From contig OY811973.1 of the NCBI GenBank assembly GCA_963681505.1, forward strand, positions 7,930,857 through 7,994,856: a stretch of 64,000 bases of DNA, read 5' to 3'. A program made the translations under genes and the position numbers. The notes beneath the pieces were generated by a model. The model searched no databases and was not told the origin of the DNA. It saw nothing but the letters and a program-made list of their open reading frames with translations. This document shows, in pieces, positions 44,701 to 59,700 of the stretch. The DNA is from Eunapius fragilis (taxonomy: Eukaryota; Porifera; Demospongiae; Spongillida; Spongillidae). The first letter of the stretch is position 1. Every line of letters starts with the position of its first letter.

Positions 44701-47700
44701 CTTGCATCAATGCAAGGTGTTAACTAAATATTTCTTCCATATGTCTAGTCCATGCCATGTAAATATACATGCTGGGGGTATGCAACAGTTAATGAGGAGA
44801 GTAGTTTGTATGTAGAGTGGTCTAAAAGTAGTAATGGAGAGGTGGTGACTGCATATCAACTGCTACTATGGGAAGAACAGACATGTTTATTCATGTCATT
44901 TTTATGCGAATGCCATGTGCAAGAAAGAATATTACCTATTGATATGTAGTGTTGAATTAGTTAATTCAACATGTTGTCACCTCATTGATGTATGTGTATT
45001 GCACTGCTTTTCTTTACCCTCACCTCCCATATGTAGGACACACCACTTTATGTGGCAGCTCAAAATGGTCATACAGCTGTGGTGGAGATCCTTGTAAATG
45101 CAGGAGCTGATGTGAGCAAAGTGAGTGATGTAGGGTGTGGTGAAGTACTAACAAGAAGGGTTGATCCAAATACATTGTATTCATTGTCTTGCATCAATGC
45201 AAGGTGTTAACTAAATATTTCATCCATATGTCTAGTCCATGCCATGTGGTGGTTTGATGTTTTGGTGAATGATAATGTGCTAAATAACCCTGAGGGGGGA
45301 ACATCCCCTGGGCAAAGGCCTCACTTCCATTCAACCATTTCCCTTCAGTCAAAGCCAATCTAATACTATGTCCCACTATACTACAGTTTTGACTTGGTTC
45401 TGTGTCATAACAAAAATACTCATGCCCACGTCTTGCCTCTGTCCACCTGTTATTTGCTGCCATTTGTCTTCTTCTCCTTCCTTCTGCCACAAAGAACTCG
45501 AGCTAGGAACGTTGTCCAAGAACCTTAACAGCACCAGTCGCTTCAGCATATATCTGGATTTTATCTTTAGTATGTATGACCCATTGGTCGAAATACAAAA
45601 GCAATTAGTACATAATTTGATATACACAGCTTGATATACAAAAACCTTGTACCCAGGCCATACACCTACGTTATTCACCGACATATGGTACCCACCCTAC
45701 CCTTTCCGTTGGTTATTAATAGTCATCTGTTTGAAGAAATCAACAAGGCTTAAGCCCACGAGCAAAGGGAATCCCATAAAGAAGGTGTCAGCTACAAGGC
45801 TGATCCAGGAAAGAAGGTCTATGAGCGTGACAGCTATGAGGCTGATCTGCTTCATCAGCCATGTACATGTAAAAGTTAAAACTGTTCGATTTGCTATTAA
45901 TACAAGACCCAGATTTCCAGTCCCAAAAGATGACACTCTGCCGTAGGGGTCTTATTTCAAAATTGTGTACATGCTATCTCATCTCATGAAGAAATTGAAA
46001 ACATGAAACAAGTAATTAAAAATTTTCTATGAGAAAGGTAGTGTATTGGATAAGAAGGCAATAGTGGTCTAAAAAGGGAGGAAACAAGGGTCAAATGAAA
46101 AAGAAAAATCTAAAAAAATCTAAACTCGCCCATTTGTAGAGGATTATTTTGTGTGCAATATATATGACTATTATATCTTCCCTTTTTATTAGTTCCTAGT
46201 TTCCTCCCTTTTAACACAACTATTGGCTTCTCCTATATGTCACCAACTTTCTCACAGAGAATGATTTTATTAACTGTTTATTGTTTACATAGAGGATTGC
46301 ACATCAATGGTCCCTTGGAACATGCATAATGGAAGAGTCCAATACGACGGTCTGGCAGTATTAATGAGACCAAAGAATTGGTTTTGTCCTCATGCTTGTA
46401 GTTTCCATGCTCATTGCCACTAGATTTTGTTCCATCTGATGTGAATGTGAACAACAATCAGTGCATTGTTTAATTCCACATGTTGTCACCTCATTGATGC
46501 ATGTGTATTGCACTGCTTTTCTTTACCCTCACCTCCCATATGTAGGACACACCACTGCATGGGGCAGCACAAAATGGTCATTCAGCTGTGGTGGAGATCC
46601 TTGTAAAGGCAGGAGCTGATGTGAACAAAGTGAGTGATGTAGGGTGTGGTGAAGTACTAACAAGCAGAAGAAGGGTTAATCCAAATACATTGTATTCATG
46701 GTCTTGCATCAATGCAAGGTGTTAACTAAATATTTCTTTCATATACATATAGTCTAGTCCATGCCATGTACATGTACATGCTGGGGGTTTACAACATTAG
46801 TGGTATTTGTAATGAGAAGAGTAGTTTGTATGTAGAGTGATCTAAAAGTAGTAATGGGGAGGTGGTGACTGCATATCAACTGCTGCTATGGGAAGAACGG
46901 ACATGTTTATTCATGTGTTTATGGGAATGTCATGTGCATGAAAGAATATTACCTATTGGTATGTAGTGTTGAATTAGTTCGTGTTTTTGGACAGTCATGA
47001 TTGTGTGCTTTGTAGAATGGTCTAAAAGTAGCAATGTGGAGGTGGTGACTATCATCAGGTTCAGAAAGAACTGTAGGCTACTTAATTATGTTAATCAATG
47101 GGTACTTTTTTATTCAACATGGAATCGAGTATGACCTACCGCATATTATAAAATATTGTCATTATAATGTATCACGGTTAAATCGCTATAACAACCCAAC
47201 GGTTAACGCTATACACTTCTTATTTTCAAGACTTCATACTACACCATTTCTCTGATTTTGGGGTCTTGCACTAGCTTTGTGCCATTGTTGCAATGTTCAA
47301 TTCCTCTTGGGGTTCAAACAGGCCGTATCTTCCTGCAGGAAAGTTCAACTCATTCGGTTTATACTTAGAGAGATCCTGTATCCATTGATGTATCCTGTTC
47401 GTTAAATTTTCCTTGATCTGTTACAGAGATATTGCTGTGCAAATTATATGCTCAATCCGTACCATTGTATGTGCATGATTATTCAAGCTTTGTTGATAAC
47501 CTATGCCCACATACCATCACATGAGTGTATTAGTACACTACACCAGTGCCACATGATTTAAAACATGGTATGAATAATTCAAGCTTGACAACCACGGCAA
47601 TGTCACGTGGTCATGCTAGAGCTCTATTCTTAATCCAACAATTTATTTATGTCGACTAGTTCAATTTGCATGTGGGTATGCGGGGAGGGGGGTGGAGTTT

Positions 47701-50700
47701 CTCACTCCCTCAAATGAGGTCACCTTTATCATACCGTACAGGAGCGGATAATTCAGAGCCTGAAGCGTACAGCACCCCCTCACCTCCTCACCTCAAACCA
47801 CCACCCACCACTTTTCATGTAGGGCGCTTTTTGTATCGCAGGTCCCCCCCTTCTCAAGTATTCTACATGTGTATCCGCCCCTGCCGTATGATGCATGTAT
47901 TTATTGTAAGGTCACCTATTAACTAAATTCGACGTGTAACACAACTGAAGACGAGCCCAACTTGGTTGGTTCTGCGCATACGAGTTCGAAAGGTACGATC
48001 ACTGTGCAATTACAGTTTGAAGGTGATGATGGTAGCTATGATAGTGACGAGTTCAGTGATGATGGTGAAAGTAGAGGTGGTAGGCCTGCCGAGTCTCACG
48101 CATTTACTCACCATTACATAGAGGGGCGGATTTTCAAAAAGGGGAATTTGGGAACCCGCAATACAAAAAGCGGTGTGTGTGTGCATGTGCGAGGGGAAGG
48201 AACCTTATCATTTAGTTAGTAAATGCTTGAGACTCAGCAGGCCTACCACCTCTACTATAGCCATCATCACTACACTCATTGCTATCATAGACACCATCAC
48301 CACCTTCAAACTGCAATTGCAATATACAATCATATGAGCGGAACCAACCGAGTCAAGCTCGTCTTCAGTTGTGTTACATGTCATCATATCACTTTTATCT
48401 ACAGAATAACTGTACATCACCACAAATCATGTCAGGAAGGGGTGGGGGGAACGTTACAGTGGTAGTCAAGCTTGAATTAGTCATACATGTTTACTGCAAT
48501 ACAGCTTAAATCAAATGACATTGTTGTAGTGTACTAATGCAAGTACACTCTCTCATGGGTATGGATCGTTATCAACGAAGCTTGAATATCTCATTATTCT
48601 ATTGCATTTTACTCTATGACTTCCTTAACATGTTTACATGTACATGGGTGAGCGTACCCCTGCATGGTGGCCATTTTGTGTCATCTTAATATGAATAGAA
48701 ATGAAAGCACTGTGGTATAGATGTAGTGATGATGGAGACATATATGCATTACAATTTCCATTATAAAAGGCCAATATCATTTCCTCAAAGTTTGTGAATT
48801 ATTAATTAATAAAATACATACGCCATGGCATGCTTAGAATTTTTGTATTTTATTACATAGCATGTGTCTCCTAACTATACTTGGATTCATTCACTTATGT
48901 TACAAATATGAACACAACATAGATATGCAAGGCAAATATACATTTAAGGTAAACCACCTTTCATGATCCACTAACTGAGGTCCCTTACTGATTAATGCTT
49001 CAAATGCTTTTATTACCATAACCTGGAAACTCTGCTAGATATCCAACACCTCTGCCCATCTTTAGCTACCGTTATTATCAAACTTATTGTGATAATACTG
49101 TAGATGGAGGTATGTTGATCCAGCATGCTCTCAGGTTTTTCGTTTCTACAACTGATTCCAGGCCCATAGCCAGAGGGAGTTTGTAATCAAGGAAACCCGT
49201 AAAATAGCTAGTAAAATCAGAAACCCATAAAATAATAATAATAATAATAATAATAATAATTTATTTGGTAAATTTACACCAAAAAGGCAAGTAATGGCAT
49301 TAGGAAATGCACTTATAAACTGCCTAAACTATTTATAAGGGAATAGTTTACAAAAGGGGGTAAGGTCAACATGACTCAGATGAGCTTTAAATGCACAGAC
49401 GGAGGATGCAGACACCACTGAGTTGGGCAAAGAGTTCCAAATTGGTATGACACGTTCTGAAAAAAAGTTTAGACGAAAATTATGATGTGGTAATGATCTG
49501 GACTTGAGCTTAAAGTGGTTACCTCTGGTAAAATGAACATGAGAGTTGATAACAAAGAAGTCAGATACATCGACATCAACAAGGTGAAACACTATCTTGT
49601 AACACATCACAAGGTCAAAGAATACCCTGCGATATTCAAGAGATTGAAGATTTAAATTTCTTAGCCGAGTGCCATAATCCATATATGAAAGCTTAGCTCT
49701 TCTGCAAACAGCTCTAGTAAAGAAGCGTTGGACCTTTTCAATGGAATGAATGTCTTGATGAAGCCATGGATTCCACACCTGAGTGTTTGACTCAAGAAGT
49801 GGCCTAACATAGGTAGTGAACAGCTTTAAAAGTATTGAAGCATCATTTGAGTGAAAACCCTTCAAAAGAAGAGCACATCGATGATGAGCCTTAGCAGCAA
49901 TAACCTAGCAGTGAATGTGAAACTTTAAATCAGATGAAAGAAAGACACCAAGATCACGAATAGAAGATACTTCTTCTAAGACTACGCTTGATAAAGAATA
50001 CTTGATAGATGGGACTGCTAGATTTCCAAATGAGATGACATTACATTTTTGAAAAGCAATGTTTAGCTGCCACTTGGAAGACCAGTTACAAAATTCAGAT
50101 AGAGAGTTTGAGAACGCAGGATCTTCTGTACTGTAACGAGCAGAGTATAGTTTAGTATCATCAGCAAAGATTTTCACCTTTACAGGTGGTGTGAGACAGT
50201 CAGGTAGGTCATTGATGTATATTAGAAAGAGTAGAGGACCTAGAACAGAGCCTTGAGGCACACCACTTATGACAGGAAGTAGAGTGGACTGAGATTCATG
50301 AATATATACACATTGAAACCAATCAGAGAGAAAAGACAAAATAGCTATTATAATCTGATGTTACTAGCTATTTTATGGGTTTCCTTGGTTACGAACCCCC
50401 TCTGACTACGGCCCTGGATTTATGGCCTCCACAAAGCTGAAAGATGTCTGCAGCTTCTGCAATGTCACAACAGATAGCATGGCTCTTCTAAATATTCTAC
50501 CTTGCAACATAGTGGTTAGAGGCAGTACACTTTCTTTGGGGCTATTAGAGAGCTGTTGTAGAACAGTTTAAGTGTAGACATCTGCTTATGATGCTGGGTA
50601 GTAAACACTGTTGTTACCAACAGAGACACTCTCCAGGACTCATATGCTTCCCTTGTTTAATTAATAAAAGTTGGAATGTTTGATGAGGCAATGGTGGAAC

Positions 50701-53700
50701 AATTATACATGTAGCCCAACCTGGAAGAGCAAATTTCCATTCCCCAATTGTTGCTGAATGCAATCTATCACATCAGTGTAACTATAACTGTACATGTATG
50801 AGATGTATTATTGTGTTATCTCTTCCTAGGCCTGTGGTGGGTCCACTCCACTACACATAGCTGCTAAGAAGGGTCACCATGAAGTGGTGGCAGTCCTGGT
50901 GGAATATAATGCTGACACTACCATAAAGGATGAGGTACTCTACATGTGTTATGCATGATGTATGACATTCACAAGTATGCACAAGTGTGATGTAACCAGG
51001 TACTTCATGATGGATGGAATAGCAAATTAATTTTCACAATGTGTGCAATAACTTCATCACCATGGACTGCCTGTTTCTTAGCTGTATTAAATAATATGCA
51101 GTTGCATTGATTACATGGATCAAAAGCACACAATGTGGAAATGGGCACCAATAGCATTATTCCATGCATACCAGGTGGACATGCACAATGCATACATGGC
51201 ACCACTGAGTACTATAGAAGTCATGGTCCTAATATGTACCATCACAAGTGAATGTTCATGTGCTACATATTATGATCAACTTGTATTTCATGTAGGATAA
51301 ACAGACGGCCTTTGATTTGATGGTAAATAAATATCAAGAAGAGCTTTCTCTATTATTTTCAAAGGTACGTAAGCATGCCTGTATTTTTGATTATTCATTA
51401 TAAGAAGTACATGTACATGTATTTGAAATACTGTAGTTATCAAATGTAGATAGTCTACATGAATGAAATTATTGAATGTCCTCCGCTTATAAAACTGATA
51501 GTTATATATTTAAATTAGAGACATTTCACGAAAAAAATAACCTTCGTGTTTATTAATATAAAGTCATAAAAATGATTCACTTTAAAATGGCTGCATGGTA
51601 AATGCTACTAACTTCCCATTTTCAGCACTTTATACTACATAGAAAAATACATTTTGGGGTTTAAGCATTAGCTTTGTGCCAGTGTTGCAATGTCCGATGC
51701 ACCGTGGGGTTCATACCCGCCATAGAAATAAAATGCAAGGAGAAATGACTGTCTGTAATAGTAAGGGAAAATGTGATAGTCTTATACGGACATTGTATAG
51801 GCTATAAATGGGCTAAATATAGGACTATCACATTTTCATCCTTACTTCCTTCTTTCAAATCCCATATATCACCATCTTCTCAGAGAGAATGATTTTAGTT
51901 ACCTGTATAATGCACCTATTGATTTATATACTGTATGAAGAAGGGGTCATGTATACCTATTGATTTGCTCTGTTCATTAATTTTTATGCCACCCAAAACA
52001 AAGATCCCCTTCCTCCCCCATGGTGATGGCAGTACCACTCACCCTATGGACCCCTCCCCCCCATGGTAATGGCTGTACCACTCACCCTATGGACCCCTCC
52101 CTCCCCCATGGTGATGGCTGTACCACTCACCCTATGGACCCCCCCTCCCCCCATGGTAATGGCTATACCACTCACCCTATGGACCCCTCCCTCCCCCATG
52201 GTTATGCCTGTACCACTTACCCTATGGACCCCTCCCTCCCCCATGGTGATGGCTGTACTACTCACCCTATGGACCCCTCCCTCCCCCATGGTGATGGCTG
52301 TACCACTCACCCTATGGACCCCTCCCTCCCATGGTGATGGCTGTACCACTCACCCTATGGACCCCTCACTCCCCCATGGTGATGGCTGTACCACTCACTG
52401 TATGGACCCCTCCCTCCCCCATGATGATGGCTGTACCACTCACACTATGGACCCCTCCCTCCCCCATGGTGATGGTTGTACCACTCACCCTATGGACCCC
52501 TCCCTCCCCCATGGTGATGGTTGTACCACTCACCGTATGGACCCCTCCCCCCCCATGGTGATGGCTGTACCACTCACCCTATGGACCCCTCCCTCCCCCA
52601 TGGTGATGGCTGTACTACTCACCCTATGGACCCCTCCCTCACCCATGGTGATGGTTGTACCACTCACACTATGGACCCCTCCCTCCTCCATGGTGATGGC
52701 TGTACCACTCACCCTATGGACCCCTCCTTCCCCCATGGTGATGGCTGTACCACTTACCCTATGGACCCCTCCCTCCCCCATGGTGATGGCTGTACCACTC
52801 ACCCTATGGACCCCTCCCTCACCCATGGTGATGGTTGTACCACTCACACTATGGACCCCTCCCTCCCCCATGGTGATGGTTGTACCACTCACCCTATGGA
52901 CCCCTCCCTCCCCTCCCCATGGTGATGGCTGTACCACGCACCCTATGGATCCCTCCCTCCCTCCCCCATGGTGATGGTTGTACCACTCACCCTATGGACC
53001 CCTCCCTCCCCCATGGTGATGGCTGTACCACTCACCCTATGGACCCCTCCCTCCCCCATGATGTTGGCTATACTACTCACCCTATGGACCCCTCCCTCCA
53101 TCATGGTGATGGCTGTACCACTCACCCTATGGACCCCTCACTCCCCCATGGTGATGGCTGTACCACTCACCCTATGGACCCCTCCCTCCCCCATGGTGAT
53201 GGCTGTACCACTCACCCTATGGACCCCTCCCTCCCCCATGGTGATGGCTGTACCACTCACCCTATGGACCCCTCCCTCCCCCATGATGATGGCTATACTA
53301 CTCACCCTATGGACCCCTCCCTCCATCATGGTGATGGCTGTACCACTCACCCTATGGACCCCTCACTCCCCCATGGTGATGGCTGTACCACTCACCCTAT
53401 GGACCCCTCCCTCCCCCATGGTGATGGCTGTACCACTCACCCTATGGACCCCTCCCTCCCCCATGGTGATGGTTGTACCACTCACCGTATGGACCCCTCC
53501 CCCCCCATGGTGATGGCTGTACCACTCACCCTATGGACCCCTCCCTCCCCCATGGTGATGGCTGTACTACTCACCATATGGACCCCTCCCTCCCCCATGG
53601 TGATGGTTGTACCACTTACACTATGGACCCCTCCCTCCCCCATGGTGATGGCTGTACCACTCACCCTATGGACCCCTCACTCCCCCATGGTGATGGCTGT

Positions 53701-56700
53701 ACCACTCACCCTATGGACACCTCCCTCCCCCATGGTGATGGTTGTACCACTCACTGTATGGACCCCTCCCCCCCCCCATGGTGATGGCTGTACCACTTAC
53801 CCTATGGACCCCGCCCTCCCCCATGGTGATGGTTGTACCACTCACAGTATGGACCCCTCCCCCCCCCATGGTGATGGCTGTACCACTCACCCTATGGACC
53901 CCTCCCTCCTCCATGGTGATGGCTGTACTACTCACCCTATGGACCCCTCCCTCACCCATGGTGATGGTTGTACCACTCACACTATGGACCCCTCCCTCCC
54001 CCATGGTGATGGTTGTACCACTCACCCTATGGACCCCTCCTTCCCCCATGGTGATGGCTGTACCACGCACCCTATGGACCCCTCCCTCCCTCCCCCATGG
54101 TGATGGTTGTACCACTCACCCTATGGACCCCTCCCTCCCCCATGGTGATGGCTGTACCACTCACCCTATGGACCCCTCCCTCCCCCATGGTGATGGCTAT
54201 ACTACTCACCCTATGGACCCCTCCCTCCATCATGGTGATGGCTGTACCACTCACCCTATGGACCCCTCACTCCCCCATGGTGATGGCTGTACCACTCACC
54301 CTATGGACCCCTCCCTCCCCCATGGTGATGGTTGTACCACTCACTGTATGGACCCCTCCCCCCCATGGTGATGGCTGTACCACTCACCCTATGGACCCCT
54401 CCCTCCCCCATGGTGATGGTTGTACCACTCACCGTATGGACCCCTCCCCCCCCCCCCCCCCATGGTGATGGCTGTACCACTCACCCTATGGACCCCTCTC
54501 TCCCCCATGGTGATGGCTGTACCACTCACACTATGGACCCCTCCCTCCCCCATGGTGATGGCTGTACCACTCACCCTATGGACCCCTCACTCCCCCATGG
54601 TGATGGCTGTACCACTCACCCTATGGACCCCTCCCTCCGCCATGGTGATGGTTGTACCACTCACTGTATGGACCCCTCCCCCCCCATGGTGATGGCTGTA
54701 CCACTCACCCTATGGACCCCTCCCTCCCCCATGGTGATGGTTGTACCACTCACACTATGGACCCCTCCCTCCCCCATGGTGATGGCTGTACCACTCACCC
54801 TATGGACCCCTCACTCCCCCATGGTGATGGCTGTACCACTCACCCTATGGACCCCTCCCTCCGCCATGGTGATGGTTGTACCACTCACTGTATGGACCCC
54901 CCCCCCCCCCCCATGGTGATGGCTGTACCACTCACCCTATGGACCCCTCCCTCCCCCATGGTGATGGTTGTACCACTCACCGTATGGACCCCTCCCCCCC
55001 CCCATGGTGATGGCTGTACCACTCACCCTATGGACCCCTCCCTCCCCCATGGTGATGGCTGTACTACTCACCCTATGGACCCCTCCCTCACCCATGGTGA
55101 TGGTTGTACCACTCACACTATGGACCCCTCCCTCCCCCATGGTGATGGTTGTACCACTCACCCTATGGACCCCTCCCTCCCCCATGGTGATGGCTGTACC
55201 ACTTACCCTATGGACCCCTCCCTCCCCCATGGTGATGGCTGTACCACTCACCCTATGGACCCCTCCCTCACCCATGGTGATGGTTGTACCACTCACACTA
55301 TGGACCCCTCCCTCCCCTATGGTGATGGTTGTACCACTCACCCTATGGACCCCTCCTTCCCCCATGGTGATGGCTGTACCACTTACCCTATGGACCCCTC
55401 CCTCCCCCATGGTGATGGCTGTACCACTATCATCCATCCCTTTCATTATACCATGTAAACACACACACACACAACACATGCTTACCCCATACTTATGTGA
55501 TCCTATCCTATAGCCTTCACTACATGTTATTGTCTTATAGCTTCCCCACTACATGTTTGCAACCACTACATGCTTGTGTGTTTATAGCCTCCACTACATG
55601 GATCTGTCTTTTTTGAGTCACAGTAGGGACGGATTGGTGGGTGGGGCCATAAATACTTTACTAAAGTGTGTGTGTGTGCAAGCACAAAGATAATGTAACA
55701 GTTTTCGGATCCCTAAATGGTACCATTATTAATGAAAGGTAGTATGCACAGATTTGTGTAGCAGTAAAGCCTAGTTCACAAATTGACGCAAGACCCCGCG
55801 ACGCGACGCGATGCGACGTCGCAGGAATAGAAAAAATTTCTATTCCTGCGACGCGATGCGACGTCGCAGCGATAAACCTAACCACGCCCGATACTGGTAC
55901 GTTATTAAAAAGTGACGGCCTAGCCCAGTGCAGAACTTTTTTTCATTCATCGCGACGCATCGCGGGCTCTTGCGTCATATTGTGAACCAGCTCGACTAGA
56001 CAAGTAGGGTACATTTAGCATCATTTACTTTCTCTATATAATGGAAGACTTTGTACATGTGGTGGCTGTGAATATTAACAGATGTGGGCCACTGTATGTT
56101 CCTAAGCATCTGTAGAAATGGAACGCACACACACACGCACACACACACACACACACACAGCCTATGGGTAAATATGAAGCTATGTGTGTGAATACCCCTA
56201 AGGACGCCCATTCGTTTGGTATAGTGTGGCAATAATATTCACTGCCACTATGTGGGCTTCTATTAGTATCCCAGTAAAAAGAGCAGGTCAGTGGCCTACA
56301 CATCACAGAAATTAATTGCACAGCTTCCTAGAAAGTACCGTGTATGATCTATACACATAATGCACACATACATGTATAAGCATACACATATAAACAATTA
56401 ACCTCCAGTTTGCGGCGAAATTACCATGTACGGTAACGCTATTTATTGCCGTGCACGGTAACAAGCAATTAGGACATAATACAAAACAAATGCACAAACA
56501 ATTTCAATTTATACCCATTCCCATTACAATATTTATATGTCAGGGGCGGCGGAAGCCTATCATATTTGGGGGGGCTAAACTGAACCAACGATAATTATTT
56601 CATGACCACATGAATTTCGTTTCAAAGCACCAGTAAAAACTACAGTACCAAAGTATCTGGTGCGTTCGTCGTTAGTAGTGGAAAATTCAACGGCAACATC

Positions 56701-59700
56701 AGTGGCGTTAGTGTCTAATGTACCGGGACCTCATCTCGGGGGTACATTTGCCTACTGCGGTGCTTAGAAAAAAAATTTATCACGTTCATGATCAGCCAGT
56801 TTAACATTTGACAGTGCATGCTCGTTGTAAAGGTTCTTTAGAGCTTGGCCCGAAACCCAGCAAAAAGTTCTTGGGCAAGATTCTTGCCAAGAAGAGCTAG
56901 ATCTTGGCAGGAGGCCGAGATCATGCCATATCTTGGGTAAGATCTTGGGCAGAACTTGGCCGGCATAATCTTGGCACCTTTGGCAAGTCTTGTTCAAGTT
57001 GGTCAAGATCTTGGGCAGTCCAAGAACTTTTTGCTGGGAATTGCCAAGGTATAATTCTTTTTCTTTGATCCCAAGCCAGGGTTTCAAAGTGAAACTATTA
57101 GATCGCGATATGCGTGGTTTCTATGTAATCTTCTGTACTAACCAGGCGCACCGCGATCGAATAGCGTCCCTTTGATGCTCTGGCTTGGGTCTGCTTGGGA
57201 CCAGAGAAAAAGAATTAGAGCCTGGGAATTCGGGCCAGGCTCTAAACGATTAGTATGCATTGTCAAACGTAAAAGGGATGTTAAACTGAAAGAACGTGAA
57301 TAACTGTACATCACGGTAGACAAATTTACTTCCGGGAGGACGCCAGGTACATTGAGCTCCCCCCCAAATACATATTTGGGGGGGCTAAAGCCCCCCTTGC
57401 CCCCCCTCTTCCGCCGCCCCTGTTAATGTCCATTTTGGCACGCTGTACCATAGATTGAAGACCTTACGGAACGTCTTCAATCTATGGCTGTACAGAGTGC
57501 ATGAATGTGTTTCTTCTCTGTTTTTGTTGTGTGCATGTGACTCAGTATTTGGCTGCAAGATTGGATTTCTTTCTACCATTGATTGAGCAATCAGAGCAGG
57601 CTTGATGTCTTTCCAAAAGTATCTTCTCAGCCAGCACAAACACCCTTGCACCATTGTCCACCATTGTAATTGTATGGTCTGGGTACGTGTGATCACGTGC
57701 AATTACAAATGGTGTTTCTTCTTTGACTATGGCAACTGTTATCGTAACTGATTCTGTGAACCTGATACTGACTGATAGGAGCCATAAACTATTTCTGTGA
57801 GGATCCTCAGTCCTAAACATGTACACACGAGTTAACGTTTATATGCCATAGCTACAATCGTGATACATACATGTACATGTATTTGTTGACTCGTGGATAT
57901 TGTCAGCAATGAGTTGCCACGCACTTTTATTGGCTCGTGCTATATTGTACTGCGAGTATATGAGTTACCAACTCGAAATACATGGCTAGCGATAGATTTG
58001 CAGTCTTGACCCTTAACCCTTCACTGTTCCAGATTATAATTGCGCTAGTTTGTCACGTTAAGCGAACAAATGGGATTAGCGCTAGATTAATTATGACTCC
58101 TGAAAGACCGTCATTTTAAATTGCCGTGTACGGTAATGAATTTCCGTGCACGGCAACGTAACAACGCGGAGGTTAACACACAAAGCGCACACACACACAC
58201 ACCAAACACACACATGCACACGCACATACACACACGCACACACATACACTCCCACGCAAACACACACACACACACACACACGAACATGCACACACACTGT
58301 TAGCCATTATTAGGTACAGTAGGTACTCATAAATAGCGACTTTTCGCACCTCGCAGATGGACCATTCATTGCACCTTTATAGTTGATACACCCCTGCCGA
58401 CTTCATTTACTGCTTTTGTAATCCGCCTCTATTCCATGCCCTGCCTAGTTCTAGCTTACCTTATACGAGGCTATGTGTACCTAATACCTGCCTGCACGCT
58501 AGCTTCCTGTCATTATAAGAACGTCAACCTTGCTTTGTTACCGTGGTGGAAGATAACAAAACCTGAGTACCCAAACTGTTGAAGCTCTTATTATGACTGC
58601 AGGCAGGTATTAGGTACATCGTATAATGAAGACAAGCTAGACGTAGGCAGGGCATGGAGAGCAAGCTAGCGAAAAGGGGTCAGATTACGAAGCACTACAA
58701 CGTTTTCTGTGGCCAATGAATATTAAAAGTGGTACTAAAGTCGGCATGTTACATCAACTGACAAGTGCACTGCATGCTGCGTATTTTCTCCATCTGTGAG
58801 GTGTGAAAAGTCTCCATTTGCGAGTCCCCCCTCCCCCCCCACACACATACCATAAGGTACATGTAAATATGAAGCCATGTGTGTGATGCCCTCAACATAA
58901 ACTTTCCAGAGGCCCCACTCTTACAAATCTTTGAGATAGGGTAACAGTAATATTCACTGCCCCTATACATGTATGTATGGTTTTAAAAGGAGTACACAAC
59001 ACAAAAAAATATTGCAAGGCCTCCTAGAAGTGTTGTTCATTTATCTAGATCTTTGCCTATAGGGAGGTAGTGCATTTCTGAACACTAAAGTACCACCCTA
59101 TTTTGAGACATGCCATGCACTAACTCTGGTTAAAAATTCATTTTTTACATTCATAATAGCTAAGCACCCTATAATAATTACAGTGCTAACAAATGTAAAT
59201 TCCAACAAAAAGAAGGGTTGCCTTTCAGCCCAGCAGTGGCTTTAACTTCACTACACAAACATGTACTGGAGGCTATAAGACCTCTACATCTAGTGAGAGA
59301 TGCAGGACTATTGTAGGCATGTAACCATCCCTATATAAAGTTGTAAAATTTGTCCACATTAAAATTGCTACATCTCTCGGATCGTAAATGCTACTGACTT
59401 CCTATTATCTACACATCATACTACATCACTTCGTATGGCAAAAAGAATGTTGGCGTCTTGCATTTGTTTCGTGCCAGTGTTGCAAAATTCGATACCCCTT
59501 GTGGTTCAAACCCAGCATATCTTTTTGCAGGAGAATCCAATTTACTTATTTGGTTTATACCTAAAGAGATCCTGTACCTATTGATTTGTCACACACACAA
59601 CACACAACACACACACACAACACACACACGCACACATACACACACACAAAACCAAACTAGCCAAATCACCCATGTGGATTATTCTTCAAGTTTTCAAAGA

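Larger units (their letters stand above)
34485..47100 (+). repeat. Serially duplicated ankyrin exon/intron cassettes
   Basis: Intronic blocks recur many times in the same orientation: a block with AATCATTCATCAGGTTC..., one with CATTATGTGAATCCCACTCA ending in an acceptor/donor pair, one with TCAGCTGGACATTAGGGTCC, and one around the 84-bp ankyrin exons. The field is about 12.6 kb and is interrupted by a tyrosine-recombinase element (about 36525-38300) and unrelated sequence at 45245-46320. Most short open frames here are repeated by-products of these blocks. Confidence 0.85.

Noticed and set aside
40082..45097. Repeated short frames containing [20 protein letters not shown]
   Set aside because: Recur only because the intronic cassette is duplicated; some copies are interrupted and none has a matching acceptor/donor pair.
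45194..45684. Minus-strand open frames [16 protein letters not shown]... and neighbour
   Set aside because: No recognisable domain, splice context or repeat in the window; left as unassigned sequence.
52020..55513. Repeat proteins such as [15 protein letters not shown] and [15 protein letters not shown]
   Set aside because: All are frames of the 45-bp intronic minisatellite; mutually exclusive frames are equally open.
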